This document shows, in pieces, positions 29,652-40,254 of a stretch of 64,000 nucleotides of DNA. The stretch is from Linnemannia hyalina (Eukaryota; Mortierellomycota; Mortierellomycetes; Mortierellales; Mortierellaceae). How positions within the stretch are numbered: the first letter of the stretch is position 1; every line of letters starts with the position of its first letter. The notes below the pieces were generated by a model. The model did not search any database. It had not been told where the DNA came from and saw only the letters and a list, made by a program, of their open reading frames with translations. The stretch covers positions 310,001-374,000 of the forward strand of contig JAHRHY010000021.1 in assembly GCA_019671135.1 (NCBI GenBank), in the 5' to 3' direction. The position numbers and the translations under genes are program-made.

Positions 29652-31418
29652 TCACACATAATAAGAGGATCCAATACCATGGGGGTGAGCAGTCATCCAA
29701 GCCTCGACATCTTGCTTAACCTTGATTCCCTCTTCAGCATCCCCTGCCCACTTCCTCTCGGTGATCAATCCCTTGATCTCCTTCAGCTTGGGCCAATGCA
29801 CATGCATCCATTCCAACTCTGCAACACCTATCCGATGAGTTGTAGCCTTGACATCTAGCGACCTCATCATCTTCATCCCCCCCAACAGCTCCAACCCACT
29901 CTCCAGGGAAAACTCCAAACTCTGGTAGTTGATCAACCTATTCAGCCAACCATCCTCCTCCATACCATCCTCTAATTCCGTAAGAGATAGCTCCGCATCT
30001 CCGTCATCCTCTTCAGGCATATAATCCCCCACATCATCGAGACAAATGTCAATCATCCCTAGGACAAGCTCCTCAAGCCCCGTCATCCTCCCCAGCTGCT
30101 CATAGATCCACCTTTGAACCTCATATCGGCGACTGTCGTCAAGCTGCTCGACCATCCATGGCCTCAAAGGTGTTCCATTGACTCGGCACACCACATCCGG
30201 TCGAGGAACACCAACGACTTGCATCTGCATGTACTTCATCATAGGACCCAACACCCACGTCCGACCACCCCCACTTTCGATATGCTGATTGAACGCCATC
30301 TCAGCATGCACCTCGGCCGCAATCTCATGAAGATGCCGCAACTCATCCTCAAGTCCGATAAGCATTCGAAGATTCCTGGCAATGCAGAACAGGTCCAAGA
30401 AAAAACTCCGATGAGCTTCACCAGAACCGCTCCCGCATACTATCATGTCCAATTCCTCCAAGGTCTCACCACTCCTCACTACCGCCTCGTAGGATAAAGG
30501 ACCAAAGCTTCCATGACAGGGCGACAGAACTCTCCATCCCAGCCGACTGGACCTCAACACCGCAGCTGTGTACTCGTCCTTGTAACCTCTATAGCTGCTC
30601 CAGACCAAATCGACCAGGTTGGGGCAGAACGCTTGAAGCAAGTCCGCCAAGTCCATCAACACGCACTCGTTCGACGACTCGAGTTCAAGCTTCACCAGGT
30701 TGGGACATCGAGCCAAGAAGGCCAATTTAGACGGATGCATGAGATAATTGCCGGCATTGATGAGTACGTTCTGCAAGGCAATAAAAGGCAGAAGGCGTTT
30801 CTGTTGGTCGACGACGTCCGATTGATACTCCCGGACCGACTGTGATGGATCTTGCGGGAAATGGATAGGATCTCGCGTCTCAAAGGTAAGTATGATCGAC
30901 TCGAGCGATCCTGTAGGACAGGCGGACATAATCTCTTGGAAGCCGACGGCCTTGCCCTCTTGTTGGAACCAGTCTGTGATCCAAAGATTCAGGACCTGCA
31001 GATTGTGGCATCCTTCCAGAATCCTGCTTATCGCCTTTGTGTTGTTCCCTCGTGCCATATCTACTTCGGGTGATTCTGTAGTGAAGAAAGAGGACTTGTT
31101 GCCAAAGAGGTACAGTTTCAAAAATTGAAGTTGGCTGAGCGCAGATTGGTGGAAGGCAAGGTGGTGGATAAGTGTCGGGTCAGAAGTTGCCAATTGGCGG
31201 ATGTGGTGTAGGTTGCGGGTGAGTGCTTCCAGAGAAGGAGAGGGGTTTTCGAAACGGATGTATGACAAGAGCTGGACTGATCGCCAGAAGGATGATTCAA
31301 AGGCGGAATGCCAGGGATGGCAGACAAGACTGCATTGGTAGAGAGAGTGTTGGTTCAGGCGGTCAGCGATGAGCTGAACGATCTCCAATGAAAGCGAGGA
31401 GAGGGAAGTGTCCGACAT
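29652..31418 (-). CDS. F-box/LRR protein
   Basis: Predicted SCF substrate receptor of 588 aa. The F-box occupies about residues 5-50 (LSSLSLEIVQLIADRLNQHS, LVCHPWHSAFESSFWRSVQL). The LRR-like middle includes FLARCPNLVKLELESSNE and LFCIARNLRMLIGLED. The shared block reads RTWVLGPMMKYMQMQVVGVP followed by RPDVVCRVNGTPLRPW, then RYEVQRWIYEQLGRMTGLEE. An acidic patch (EEDDGDAELSLTELEDGMEE) precedes NYQSLEFSLESGLELLGG. The tail reads HRIGVAELEWMHVHWPKLKE and ends AHPHGIGSSYYV. The ATG at 31418 directly precedes the F-box; in-frame upstream codons would add a non-family hydrophobic leader. The next gene ends 177 bases upstream on the same strand. Confidence 0.88.
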   Translation of the reverse strand: MSDTSLSSLSLEIVQLIADRLNQHSLYQCSLVCHPWHSAFESSFWRSVQLLSYIRFENPSPSLEALTRNLHHIRQLATSDPTLIHHLAFHQSALSQLQFLKLYLFGNKSSFFTTESPEVDMARGNNTKAISRILEGCHNLQVLNLWITDWFQQEGKAVGFQEIMSACPTGSLESIILTFETRDPIHFPQDPSQSVREYQSDVVDQQKRLLPFIALQNVLINAGNYLMHPSKLAFLARCPNLVKLELESSNECVLMDLADLLQAFCPNLVDLVWSSYRGYKDEYTAAVLRSSRLGWRVLSPCHGSFGPLSYEAVVRSGETLEELDMIVCGSGSGEAHRSFFLDLFCIARNLRMLIGLEDELRHLHEIAAEVHAEMAFNQHIESGGGRTWVLGPMMKYMQMQVVGVPRPDVVCRVNGTPLRPWMVEQLDDSRRYEVQRWIYEQLGRMTGLEELVLGMIDICLDDVGDYMPEEDDGDAELSLTELEDGMEEDGWLNRLINYQSLEFSLESGLELLGGMKMMRSLDVKATTHRIGVAELEWMHVHWPKLKEIKGLITERKWAGDAEEGIKVKQDVEAWMTAHPHGIGSSYYV

Positions 31419-31595
31419 GAGAACGGAGCGATCGTTGTCGGAAACTAGAGAGAGAGAGAGAAAATAATAATAATTCCATCTTCCAAAAGGTGTGGTATTT
31501 GTTTGCATTTTATTTATGAGTAACGACATCGCGTCATTCAATAACTCAACAAAAAGAGCAGCACCACAAAGTACAGAACAATAAAGCACCAACAT

Positions 31596-33488
31596 CTACC
31601 TCAATGGCCACAACAGCGATTCCTGAGATCCACCAACATCATCAACAACGACACCCCTCCGAGGTATCTGTTGAAGGAGAAAGTCTGGTTGGCGCAAAGA
31701 TCGCCAATGCTTGCAAATCCAAGTGAACTCACTGGTGAACTCGGGCATCTTTCCGTCCACTGTCTCTGGAAAGATAGCCCCGCCAACCGTCTCAAGCTTA
31801 CTCAATCCTCCCAACACGTCCAGAAAACCAGGTCGATCAGCCCTATTGGTGGGCAAAATCAGCATTCCGGGTAGCGGTCTGTCGCGCAAGGGGGAACGGC
31901 CGACAACCAATCCATGCTCACTGTATTCCGCTCTACCAATGTTGAGATGTCGCAATCCCGTCAGTTTCCCGATTTGTTGATAAAACACCTCTAGCTGGGT
32001 GAAAATGTCCTTCTCAGCTGCTGAAAGTGGAGTTGACGGGTTCTGGAGGTAGGAGGGGACAAACTCGGTCCCTGGAGGAGAAGATGATGGGGATATCTTG
32101 ATAGACAGTGTCAAGCTGGTCATCTTGGTGCATGCCCAGGGAGAAGCAATCGCGTCGCAAAGGTCAACCGTAGAATGAGAAATCTGCAAGACCTCCAGAG
32201 CCGTGCACATCTCCAATATCATCCGCACAGCCGAGCTGGCAACCGGCGAGATGATCTTGATCTGCCAAAGAGAACCGGAATGTCGTAGGAGAGTCCTTAC
32301 TGCAGTAACATCGTCCAAACGGCAGCGAGATGCCGATTGAAACTCCAGGCTCTCCATCTGATTCTCCGGCAGAGACTCCATGACCTCGAAGAGCCACTTG
32401 TCGTTGCCATCCATGTCGCGTGATCCGTCAAAGGTGATATCTCGGAGGTCGGGACAGACCCTGCCAATATCGGCCCCATCCACCCCAGAAGGAGCAGACG
32501 GCTGTTTCAACTTCAACGTCTTCAATCCAGGGCAACGCGCAAACAGCGAAAGAAACTGCTCCTTGGTGGTGCTTTCCTGCCAATCATCCAACGCCAAGTC
32601 TTGAAGGTTGGCCAGCTTAGTTGTGCTCATTACTGGGTCTTGAGCAGCCTCCATTGCCCTGTTATCGGAGTTGTCGGCCTCCAGTCCGCTATCACCCGCC
32701 AGCACGCAGGAGTTTGTTCCCCCAATGTATAGTCGCTCGATTGACGGTGGAAGGTTGTCGAAGAGCAAGGTCCTGATTCCAGAATAGGTCCACAGACGTG
32801 AAAGAGTGATGTTCAGTCGTCTCAGTTGAGTCATCTTCAACAGTGTCAATGTAAAAAGTCGTGCGCTTCCAGAGTCCTTGATTACGAGTCCACATATGTC
32901 CAGTTGGCAAAGCCGTGGCAAGAGTCGGAGAATCTCGCAAATTCGAAAGAGCGTCGTGCTAGCGTTGAGGTAGTCGGGGAAAGGGTAACGACAGTTGCAC
33001 TCCCTCGGGTTCCAAATGAGATTTAGGTCAATCCTAGTTAACCACGTCATCTGAGGTAGGGCAATTAATTCGTAGACGTCGTCGGGGCGACGTGGCGCGA
33101 ATAGCTGGACTAACCCTGACAGTGGTTTTTGGGGAGCTGCGCGTAGAACCGCTGTTGGTGCTATGCTGTCGTTGTTGCTAGTGCGGAAGGGGGCGGAGGC
33201 GTGGTAGTAGTAGTTGAAGAAGAGGATGCCGGTGTCCCACTCCCTCACATGCTGGGCGTTTCTCGCCAGAGCCTCCAGTCCCCGGGAGTTTTCGAGAAGG
33301 ACGCCGCTGTCATCTCGTTTGAAGTGAAAGGACGTGCTCAGGTTGTGGAAGAAGATCGGGGCCATCGTGTGGTACATCTGTCGACTGGTCCGCATGAGAC
33401 GCGAGATGTCTCCCCTGGTGAGGTGTGATGCGACGAGGATTGCCAGCTCCGGAATCCGGAAGAGTCGAGGAGGTGGGTAGGACTTCAT
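31596..33488 (-). CDS. divergent F-box/LRR-like protein
   Basis: Intronless 630-aa protein beginning MKSYPPPRLFRIPELAILVA. Residues about 8-50 (FRIPELAILVASHLTRGDIS, LMRTSRQMYHTMAPIFFHNL) look like an F-box. Leucine-rich segments follow, for example ILRLLPRLCQLDICGLVI, LFARCPGLKTLKLKQPS and KLTGLRHLNIGRAEYS. It lacks the WALGPSMEHLQL, PRPDVVCR and GIGSSFY blocks of the other F-box proteins here, and ends QESLLWPLR. It is therefore a different subfamily that happens to sit in the cluster. A role as an SCF adaptor is inferred from the F-box only. Confidence 0.8.
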   Translation of the reverse strand: MKSYPPPRLFRIPELAILVASHLTRGDISRLMRTSRQMYHTMAPIFFHNLSTSFHFKRDDSGVLLENSRGLEALARNAQHVREWDTGILFFNYYYHASAPFRTSNNDSIAPTAVLRAAPQKPLSGLVQLFAPRRPDDVYELIALPQMTWLTRIDLNLIWNPRECNCRYPFPDYLNASTTLFRICEILRLLPRLCQLDICGLVIKDSGSARLFTLTLLKMTQLRRLNITLSRLWTYSGIRTLLFDNLPPSIERLYIGGTNSCVLAGDSGLEADNSDNRAMEAAQDPVMSTTKLANLQDLALDDWQESTTKEQFLSLFARCPGLKTLKLKQPSAPSGVDGADIGRVCPDLRDITFDGSRDMDGNDKWLFEVMESLPENQMESLEFQSASRCRLDDVTAVRTLLRHSGSLWQIKIISPVASSAVRMILEMCTALEVLQISHSTVDLCDAIASPWACTKMTSLTLSIKISPSSSPPGTEFVPSYLQNPSTPLSAAEKDIFTQLEVFYQQIGKLTGLRHLNIGRAEYSEHGLVVGRSPLRDRPLPGMLILPTNRADRPGFLDVLGGLSKLETVGGAIFPETVDGKMPEFTSEFTWICKHWRSLRQPDFLLQQIPRRGVVVDDVGGSQESLLWPLR

Positions 33489-34804
33489 GACGAGACGTGG
33501 GTGAGTGTGAACAAGGCATTCAATAGCAAGACATGCGTGGCCCTCCTTTTTTTATTTCGTATGGTCTGCGGGAATAAGGTGCAGCTTTGAAACACGTGAG
33601 AACACTTTTTGGCAGTACACGTTAGGAAATCTCATCTGCAGTCCAGTCTCCCACATCTCCTATCTACGCGCCCCGTATTCCTTTTCGTGTTCGGTTCTGT
33701 CGGCTCCATTACCTGGCAACCAAGCTAACAGTGTGCGCAGGCGCTGAGACAACTGCTTGGCCTTTTCTCTTCCACTCTCTCACCCTCTTCTCACTTCTCT
33801 CCCAATCCCCTCCCCTCCCACCACACACACACACACACAAAACCTGACGCCTCCTCACCCTCCCTCCTCGGTCCTCAAAATAAGACGCGTCCAAGCCACC
33901 CTCCACCTGCGCTAGCAAGGTAACTGTGGGGAAGAATGAGCTATGTGTCCGTCAGAGAAAGGAAAGAAAAGATATCCAACTGCCAACGACTAGATAACCC
34001 TACGCCTACGTGATCCACCCAAACACGAAAAAAAGTAATAGCAAGGTCGACAAATGAGGAAGGGCTACTTCGTATTCACCCAATCCTTCTCGCCGTCCCT
34101 AAAGGTAGTGTTCGACTTTACAGAGTGATCGGTCGACTCTTTAGTGCCCCTCTGGGGTTCGGGATAGGATTGATTGCATAAATATTAGTATTTGTCTGCT
34201 GGAGACATTATTTTTCCGGCATGAGCATTATTAGGTGTCAGGGTCAGGGCTCCTGTTCAAAATTGAGCACACCAACGCCGAACATACAATTTGGTTTTTA
34301 ACAATTCAGACAAAGGTCTAGAGCTCCTTCTAATTCGATTTGTTGACGGGCCTATTTGTTTGTTTGTTATTCAATTCTGAAGGGAAGAGGACTTCACTAG
34401 GAGATAGCGCACGATTAGACTAGCCTAATGGGAACATCCAGAGCAGCGCAGTGTGTTGAGCGGGATGGGGTGAAGAGGAGAAAGGGGTGAACGTTCACGC
34501 CGCTTTGTATTTAAGTTTGACAAAAAAGCGGCGTCCTTGCATCTTACCGATTTTGGGATGACCGTTAACGGTTTCAGTCAAGGCTCAGAATCTCGGCGGA
34601 TATCTTTTTTTTTTTTTTTTGCTTAAATACCATGGTTTTTCATGTCGAAAATGAATCAGCATCCCACTTCACTTTTCACCCCCAACACACCAAACGTAAG
34701 TCTCCCCAATGCCATCTCATGCCATCGTTCCACTTTTGTATCTGGTCCTGTTCTTCTCAGGCTAACACCCACTTTTTCTGTCGTTCTCCACTCGCAATAG
34801 AAAA
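33489..34804. other. intergenic region and promoter of the small secreted protein gene
   Basis: No gene is seen. A CA repeat lies at 33821-33839. A T-run of about 17 bases ends near 34620 and is followed by a TATA-like TTAAATA (34623-34629). GTAAGT at 34696 and CGCAATAG ending at 34800 bracket a probable 105-base leader intron. Confidence 0.5.
34696..34800 (+). other. probable 5' UTR intron
   Basis: The sequence begins GTAAGT and ends CGCAATAG, with a pyrimidine-rich interior, and lies between a TATA-like element and the ATG of the secreted-protein gene. No coding sequence is interrupted, so the call rests on splice consensus alone. Confidence 0.5.
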
Positions 34805-35146
34805 ATGCACAAATCCCTCATCCTCTTGTTCGTCCTCGCAATCCTCAACGGTGCCCTGGCCCTGGGTGACTGGCAATTCCAAATTACCAACAACGCCGGC
34901 AAGACCGTCACGGTCCCCGTCGCTGGCAAGAGAACCTGCGTCTGTCTCACGACCTCCCAGACCGCCAAGATCAAGAACACCAACGGCGGTGTCATGAAGT
35001 TGTTCTCGACCGCTGATTGCACGGGCAACTTTTCGGTGCTTTCGAAGAGTGCTACTAGGAGCAATGCTCAGTGGGTTAACAGCGCTTCGGTGGGTCAGGA
35101 TGGTATTCCTTCGGGAGGACCTTACCAGTGTGATCCTGCTAACTAA
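34805..35146 (+). CDS. small secreted four-cysteine protein
   Basis: A 113-aa protein with a signal peptide (MHKSLILLFVLAILNGALA, likely cleaved after residue 19). The mature part of about 94 residues has cysteines at 45, 47, 72 and 109, arranged as CVC, ADC and YQC, enough for two disulfides. The start GDWQFQITNNAGKTVTVPVA and the rest look beta-rich and lack known catalytic motifs. A probable intron in the leader (34696-34800) ends four bases before the ATG. I do not recognise the family; the size and cysteine content are those of fungal small secreted proteins, whose roles range from wall or surface proteins to effectors. Neighbours give no functional hint. Confidence 0.8.
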   Translation: MHKSLILLFVLAILNGALALGDWQFQITNNAGKTVTVPVAGKRTCVCLTTSQTAKIKNTNGGVMKLFSTADCTGNFSVLSKSATRSNAQWVNSASVGQDGIPSGGPYQCDPAN

Positions 35147-35340
35147 GCAATAAATAGAAGAACGAAAAGTCGCAAGACGCTTTCTTTGTTAAACTACAAT
35201 TGCTACAGTGTGCGTACCGAGTGGGTGTACCAGGGTGTGAAAATCTCGAGAGAGGTACCAGATGAGACTGATTGGAGCTAAGATCGAGAAGGCTTTGTTT
35301 GATGTTACCTGAGCGTATTTTTTATTTCTACGGGTACCTG

Positions 35341-35412
35341 GTGTGGAAGGCGGATGTGAGAGCTTTGTTGAAGGCGCATCTTCGTGGCATTGGTTTGTCT
35401 TACAATCAGTAA
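35341..35412 (+). pseudogene. tiny C-terminal F-box family remnant
   Basis: The frame reads VWKADVRALLKAHLRGIGLS then YNQ and TAA at 35410-35412, equivalent to the family ending KAAVDAWMAAHPRGIGSS. Only about 24 codons survive, on the opposite strand to the larger pseudogene next to it. Confidence 0.6.
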
Positions 35413-35477
35413 CTAAAACTTACAAGCAAAGGGTTACCCTCAACGTTCTCACCACATGCTCGATCCGAATCCTAGTC

Positions 35478-36930
35478 TTGGGCTAATTTGCATGCATTCT
35501 GTCCAACTCCGCAAACCCAATCCTGTGTGCAGTCAACCAGACATCCAACACCCGCAACTCCCTCATCCCACTCAACAATCCCAACTAGCTCTTCATCGAA
35601 AACTCTAGCGACTGTTACAGGAGCCCAAGACGTGGTGATGCAGGCCCTTCCCTCTGCTGTTGGTTAACTTCGGTCATGTCACAATTGACCCAGCCTATAA
35701 CAAGATCCTCAAGGCCCGCCATCCTCTCCAATTGCTCATACATCCACCTCTGAACTTCATACCGGTCTTCCTCCTCCGCAACTGGCTGTAATAGGGTTAC
35801 TTTCAAATTTGCAGACGAAATTGGGTCGAAGAATTCCCACAATATGCAATTGCATCATCTCCACCTTGGGTCCCATTGCGTAGGTCCGATCCTTCTTTGC
35901 ATGGACCGTCAACAGCTCACACACCTTGTTGTTCGGAGTCGTCAACCCTCTGACTTCAGGTCTTACTAACCACCCGGAGGTCAATCGCAGAACGAAAAAA
36001 GTCCAGAACCACACCTTGTCCAAACGCACGCCAGCACTCAACACGGATATTCTCCAATGTCGTCATGCTCACCATCAACGATTCAAAGGACCCCTTTCCG
36101 AACCGACCAGATCCGTCAATCTCAAAACCCTCCATCCTCCTTGACTTGCCTCCAGAATAAGCGCTAACATAGTATCGTTCAAGTAAGAGACATTCACTAA
36201 TGTCAACTGCTCCCACAGTAGGCAGGTATCGTCCAGTGTACACATCAAATCGCACATATTCCTGTTGAGAATGCCGTCGAAGGTGAGACTCCGCGAATGC
36301 GCCCACACCGCACTAGAAAACTGAGACGCCTGCTCAACCTCAGAGCTCACAATATCGTTCGGCCGGATAATGATCTCTCTCAGACGGTCAAACCCCTCCT
36401 TGTCCTTATTCTGCTTAAGCTCCTCCTCAAAGTACACTTACCCACCTGGTGTGTATAAGCCTCGACAATTCCGGCAGATCTCCATTATTGCCATTGTTCC
36501 CGCCATCCTGTCGTCACCGCCATGGTCCATCGAACGACATGTCCAACCTCTCCAACGACGCCGTGGTGAATTCGGCCATGACCTCATGAGAGATATCCCT
36601 GCCTAGATGGCCCCGAAAATATCCCTCGCCGATTGTCAACCTTTGGAGACTGGTATTTAGCAGCAGGAGTCCGTTCACGGCGATCCAGTTGCTCGCATAC
36701 AGACAACCTCAAATATATATAAACTCAGGTATCTAGTCCAACATCGCCAAAACCGCCTTTCATCCCCTCTGACGACCAGATAGGCGAGTCATAAAGTACC
36801 TCGTTGCGGAGAAATAGATCCAGCGATAGTTGGTTTTGGATCGTCAGATGGATGAGTATCAATAGGAAGAGTAACGACGGTTCGGTAATCTTGATATGGC
36901 GGCCTTGACGTTTGTTGCGGACCGAGGGCG
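35478..36930 (-). pseudogene. degraded F-box/LRR gene
   Basis: Minus-strand fragments in several frames follow the order of the intact family: EPSLLFLLILIHLTIQNQL near 36880, ILEASQGGWRVLRLTDL near 36150, DRTYAMGPKVEMMQLHIVGI near 35880, RYEVQRWMYEQLERMAGLED near 35750, and SGMRELRVLDVWLTAHRIGF near 35560, followed by DRMHAN and a stop. Many frameshifts and stops separate them. The F-box end is not recognisable and the tail past MHAN is lost. This is an older dead copy than the one at 302-1002. Confidence 0.8.
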
Positions 36931-37918
36931 GTAAATGAATTCAAGCGTGGTCCCTAAATGACACCTAAGACGTTGTTCTCATCCCTGGAGAAGGGGTTTT
37001 ATGCGTCTTCAAATTTGTCGCCCGTTTCGCACTATTTGAAGACTGGCAGGGGTGACCTCCAAGACCTTTGCTGTCTAGACTTCTGTTGGTATTTCTTTTG
37101 CCCATCAGTCGACCACTTTTTGACATACCCCAACATTGCCCTTTCCGCCACTTTGCTTTGTCTCTTTCATAGTTGTTCTCGTAGCTCCTTCCTTGCTTCT
37201 TCTGTCTACACTCGCTTGGGTAACTCTTTCATTCCGAAATAAAATCCCATTCATTTTTGTAACAAAATGTTGCTTGTGAACATCAGGGGTCCCGATCCGT
37301 GCCCTCTTTTTGACACTGGCGCCGCTACAATAAGGTTGGATGCTTCAGACCACCAAAAAGCCTCAAGATGATGTCGCCAATGTAATGACTGTGTGTGGCC
37401 ACACATAACAAGAAGTAAGGTTGCCATAATTTTTGTTGAGTTCACTGAGATGTCGTTTTTTCTCCTTGGGCGTCGTGCTTGGACTATCGACTGTACTGTA
37501 CACGCAATCGACAAAGAAAAAAAAAAGCAAGCCTTTCTCAAAAGAAGACAGACTTACTTGACTCGTGTCCTTTGAAAGTACCTTTGAATAACGAAAGCCT
37601 TTTTGCTGATCATAAAAGGTTACAGCAAAACAAGTGTCAGGGAAGTGGCGGCGATGGACTTCATCACCAGCCCTGAGCCGCAAAGCCTTGCTTTCTTTAC
37701 ATATCCTTTTCAGTTTTCAAGCCATTCTCATTTATTTTTTGTTCTTCATCCACCTGCCATTGTTCCTCTCCGTGTGATGCATAATTATATATAAAAAAAC
37801 ATAATGGCGTGGGCATGAATGGGCTCAACCCTGAGGACGTGACTGATGGATCGTGTTGTCTGGTTCAAAGAAAGCAGGAGGCTGTTAAGTTGACATCGAC
37901 TCTGTCTTCTCGTTTCTT

Positions 37919-37940
37919 TTTTTTTTTTTTTTTTTTTTTT
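37919..37940. repeat. T homopolymer tract
   Basis: A run of about 22 T within the left arm of the palindrome; it has no counterpart in the right arm. Confidence 0.85.
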
Positions 37941-38492
37941 TCGTACAACGTTCCTTTCATGCATGCCTGTTGCTCCACCAACTAAACTTTACAATCAAAG
38001 CGAATACTCCCTGTTGCCCGCGGCTCCTTGGCGCATACTCAACCAATTTAACGAGCTTCTTTTTTTTTTGGAAAAAAAGAACTGGCAAGCAATGGCACCA
38101 TGTCTGAGAGACGCATCAGCAGGGCTTAGCTCAAGAAAGTTGACGCAACCCTGCGAGATCAACATGTCCTCATGATTTCTTTTTGATACATCCATTCGTT
38201 TATCACCATCGCAACAGATACATATAATCCTTTACCACCATCACAACAGATACATCTAGTCATTTATCACCAACCAACAACAATTTTTTTTTGTTGTTGA
38301 CTCCAGGTGGATTGGTATTTAAAGAAGGGGTTCGTCTTTTTTTTTTCTTCTTTTTTTTCTTTTCTTTTCGTTACTTTTCACTTCATTTCCTTCCTTCAAC
38401 AAAGAGCCATCAACCACTACCACTTAACACGCAGCACTCTCCAACCAACACACAAAACCCAATAACCACCAACCGAAATACACACCGAAATC

Positions 38493-38785
38493 ATGACCGT
38501 CCAGTGAAACCATTGTAAGTGGATGTGCTTTGACGTAGGACATGGGGCTACTCTCTCTGTCCATGTTCACGGACAGGAAGAGCATCTGTATTGCTTGCAG
38601 TGCAAAAGGACGGTATGCAGGGAGGGTGTGGTTGTGGAGTCGATTCCAGCCCGTCTGAAAGGCTACGCCAACGAGTACTGTGGACAAAACGTCGTCTCAA
38701 TGCTCACCAGGTCTGAGGACAGGACAATGTATTAACTCACCAACCTTCACCTAGAGGCTATTCTGACTAAGATTGGTTACTCGGT
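38493..38785 (+). pseudogene. CxxC repeat protein, truncated copy 1a
   Basis: The frame from the ATG at 38493 reads MTVQ, then TGA at 38505-38507, then NHCKWMCFDVGHGATLSVHV and YCLQCKRTVCREGVVVESIP. A second stop follows SEDRTMY at 38733-38735, and LTNLHLEAILTKIGY resumes before the palindrome centre. The better-preserved copy at 44440-45026 has MTVRCSYCGRWC at the N-terminus, so the first stop replaces a cysteine codon. Two CxxC-type clusters suggest a zinc ribbon. A TATA-like TATTTAAAG is at 38316-38324. The gene is broken by stops and by the palindrome. Confidence 0.7.
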
Positions 38786-39058
38786 GAGAATAGCCTCTAG
38801 GTGAAGGTTGGTGAGTTAATACATTGTCCTGTCCTCAGACCTGGTGAGCATTGAGACGACGTTTTGTCCACAGTACTCGTTGGCGTAGCCTTTCAGACGG
38901 GCTGGAATCGACTCCACAACCACACCCTCCCTGCATACCGTCCTTTTGCACTGCAAGCAATACAGATGCTCTTCCTGTCCGTGAACATGGACAGAGAGAG
39001 TAGCCCCATGTCCTACGTCAAAGCACATCCACTTACAATGGTTTCACTGGACGGTCAT
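38766..39058 (-). pseudogene. CxxC repeat protein, truncated copy 1b
   Basis: This is the mirror image of copy 1a, with the same premature stops and the same predicted residues, lying in the right arm of the perfect inner palindrome. It lacks the promoter-like segment found upstream of copy 1a. Confidence 0.7.
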
Positions 39059-40254
39059 GATTTCGGTGTGTATTTCGGTTGGTGGTTATTGGGTTTTGTG
39101 TGTTGGTTGGAGAGTGCTGCGTGTTAAGTGGTGGTGGTTGATGGCTCTTTGTTGAAGGAAAAAAAATGAATTTATACGAATTTAAACGAATATAAACGAA
39201 AAATAATCGAGAATGCAGACTCCATGTCAACTTAACAGTCTTCTGCTTTCTTTGCACCAGACAATACGATCCATTAATCACATCCTCGGAGCTTTGCTCA
39301 TTTCATGCCCACACCACAATGTTTTTATATATATAATTACCCGTCACACAGAGAGGAACAATGGCAGGTGGATGAAGAAGAACAAAAAATAAACGAGAAA
39401 GACATGAAAAGGATATATGTAAAGAAAGCAAGGTACGGCTCAGGGCAGATGATGGGTCCATCGCCGACACTGCTCTGACACTTGTTTTGCTGTAACCGTT
39501 TATGATCGGCAAAATAGGCTTTCGTTATTCAAGGATACTTTCAAAGGACATGAGTCAAGTAAGTCTATTTTCATTTGAGAAGGGATTGCTTTTCTTCTTT
39601 GTACGATTGTGTGTACAGTCGATAGTACAAGCATGATACTCAAGAAAAAGAACCTCTCAGTGAACTCAACAAAATTTATGGCAACCCTACTTCTTTTTAT
39701 GTGTGGCCACACACAGTCATTACATTGGCGATATCACCTTGCAGCATTCTGGTGGTCTGAAGCGTCCAACCTTATTGTAGCGGCGCCAGTGTCAAAAAGA
39801 GGGCACGGATCGGGACCCTTGATGTTCAAAGCAATCACATTTTGTGACAAAGATGAATGGAATTTTATTTCGGAATGAAAGAGTTACCCAAGTGAGCGTA
39901 GACAGAAGAAGCAAGGAAGGAGCTACGAGAAATACCATGAAAGAAACAAAATAAAGCGGTGGAAAGGGCAATGTTGGGGTATGTCAAAAAGTGATCGACA
40001 GAAGGGCAAAAGAAAATACAGCAAAGGTGTTAACAATCTCTTGGAGGTCTCCCCAGCCAGTCTACAAATAGTGCGACACTGTCGGCAACTTTGAAGACGC
40101 ATAACAACCCATCTCCAGGGGCGATATCAACGTCGTAAGTATCATTTAGGACCAACGGAAGATTTAATTCTATTGCGAATGCTGTCAAGTTGCTCCACAG
40201 TTAACAGTACTATCTAACTTTCTATGAACTCGGATTGTCTTGGTCCATCTCTAG

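Larger units (their letters stand above)
36949..40162. repeat. palindrome made of two inverted copies of a CxxC-protein repeat
   Basis: Sequence from 36949 to 38764 recurs in reverse complement from 38787 to 40162. The inner arms (about 38391-38764 and 38787-39160) look identical, separated by a 22-base loop centred at 38775/38776. The outer arms are similar but clearly diverged, and the right arm lacks about 450 bases present on the left near 37930-38380. Coordinates mirror with sums of 77551 (inner) and about 77105-77111 (outer). Both outer ends carry about 30 bases matching the EMC2 exon 3/intron 3 junction. The two age classes suggest an old inverted duplication with recent conversion or re-duplication of the centre. 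Confidence 0.85.
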
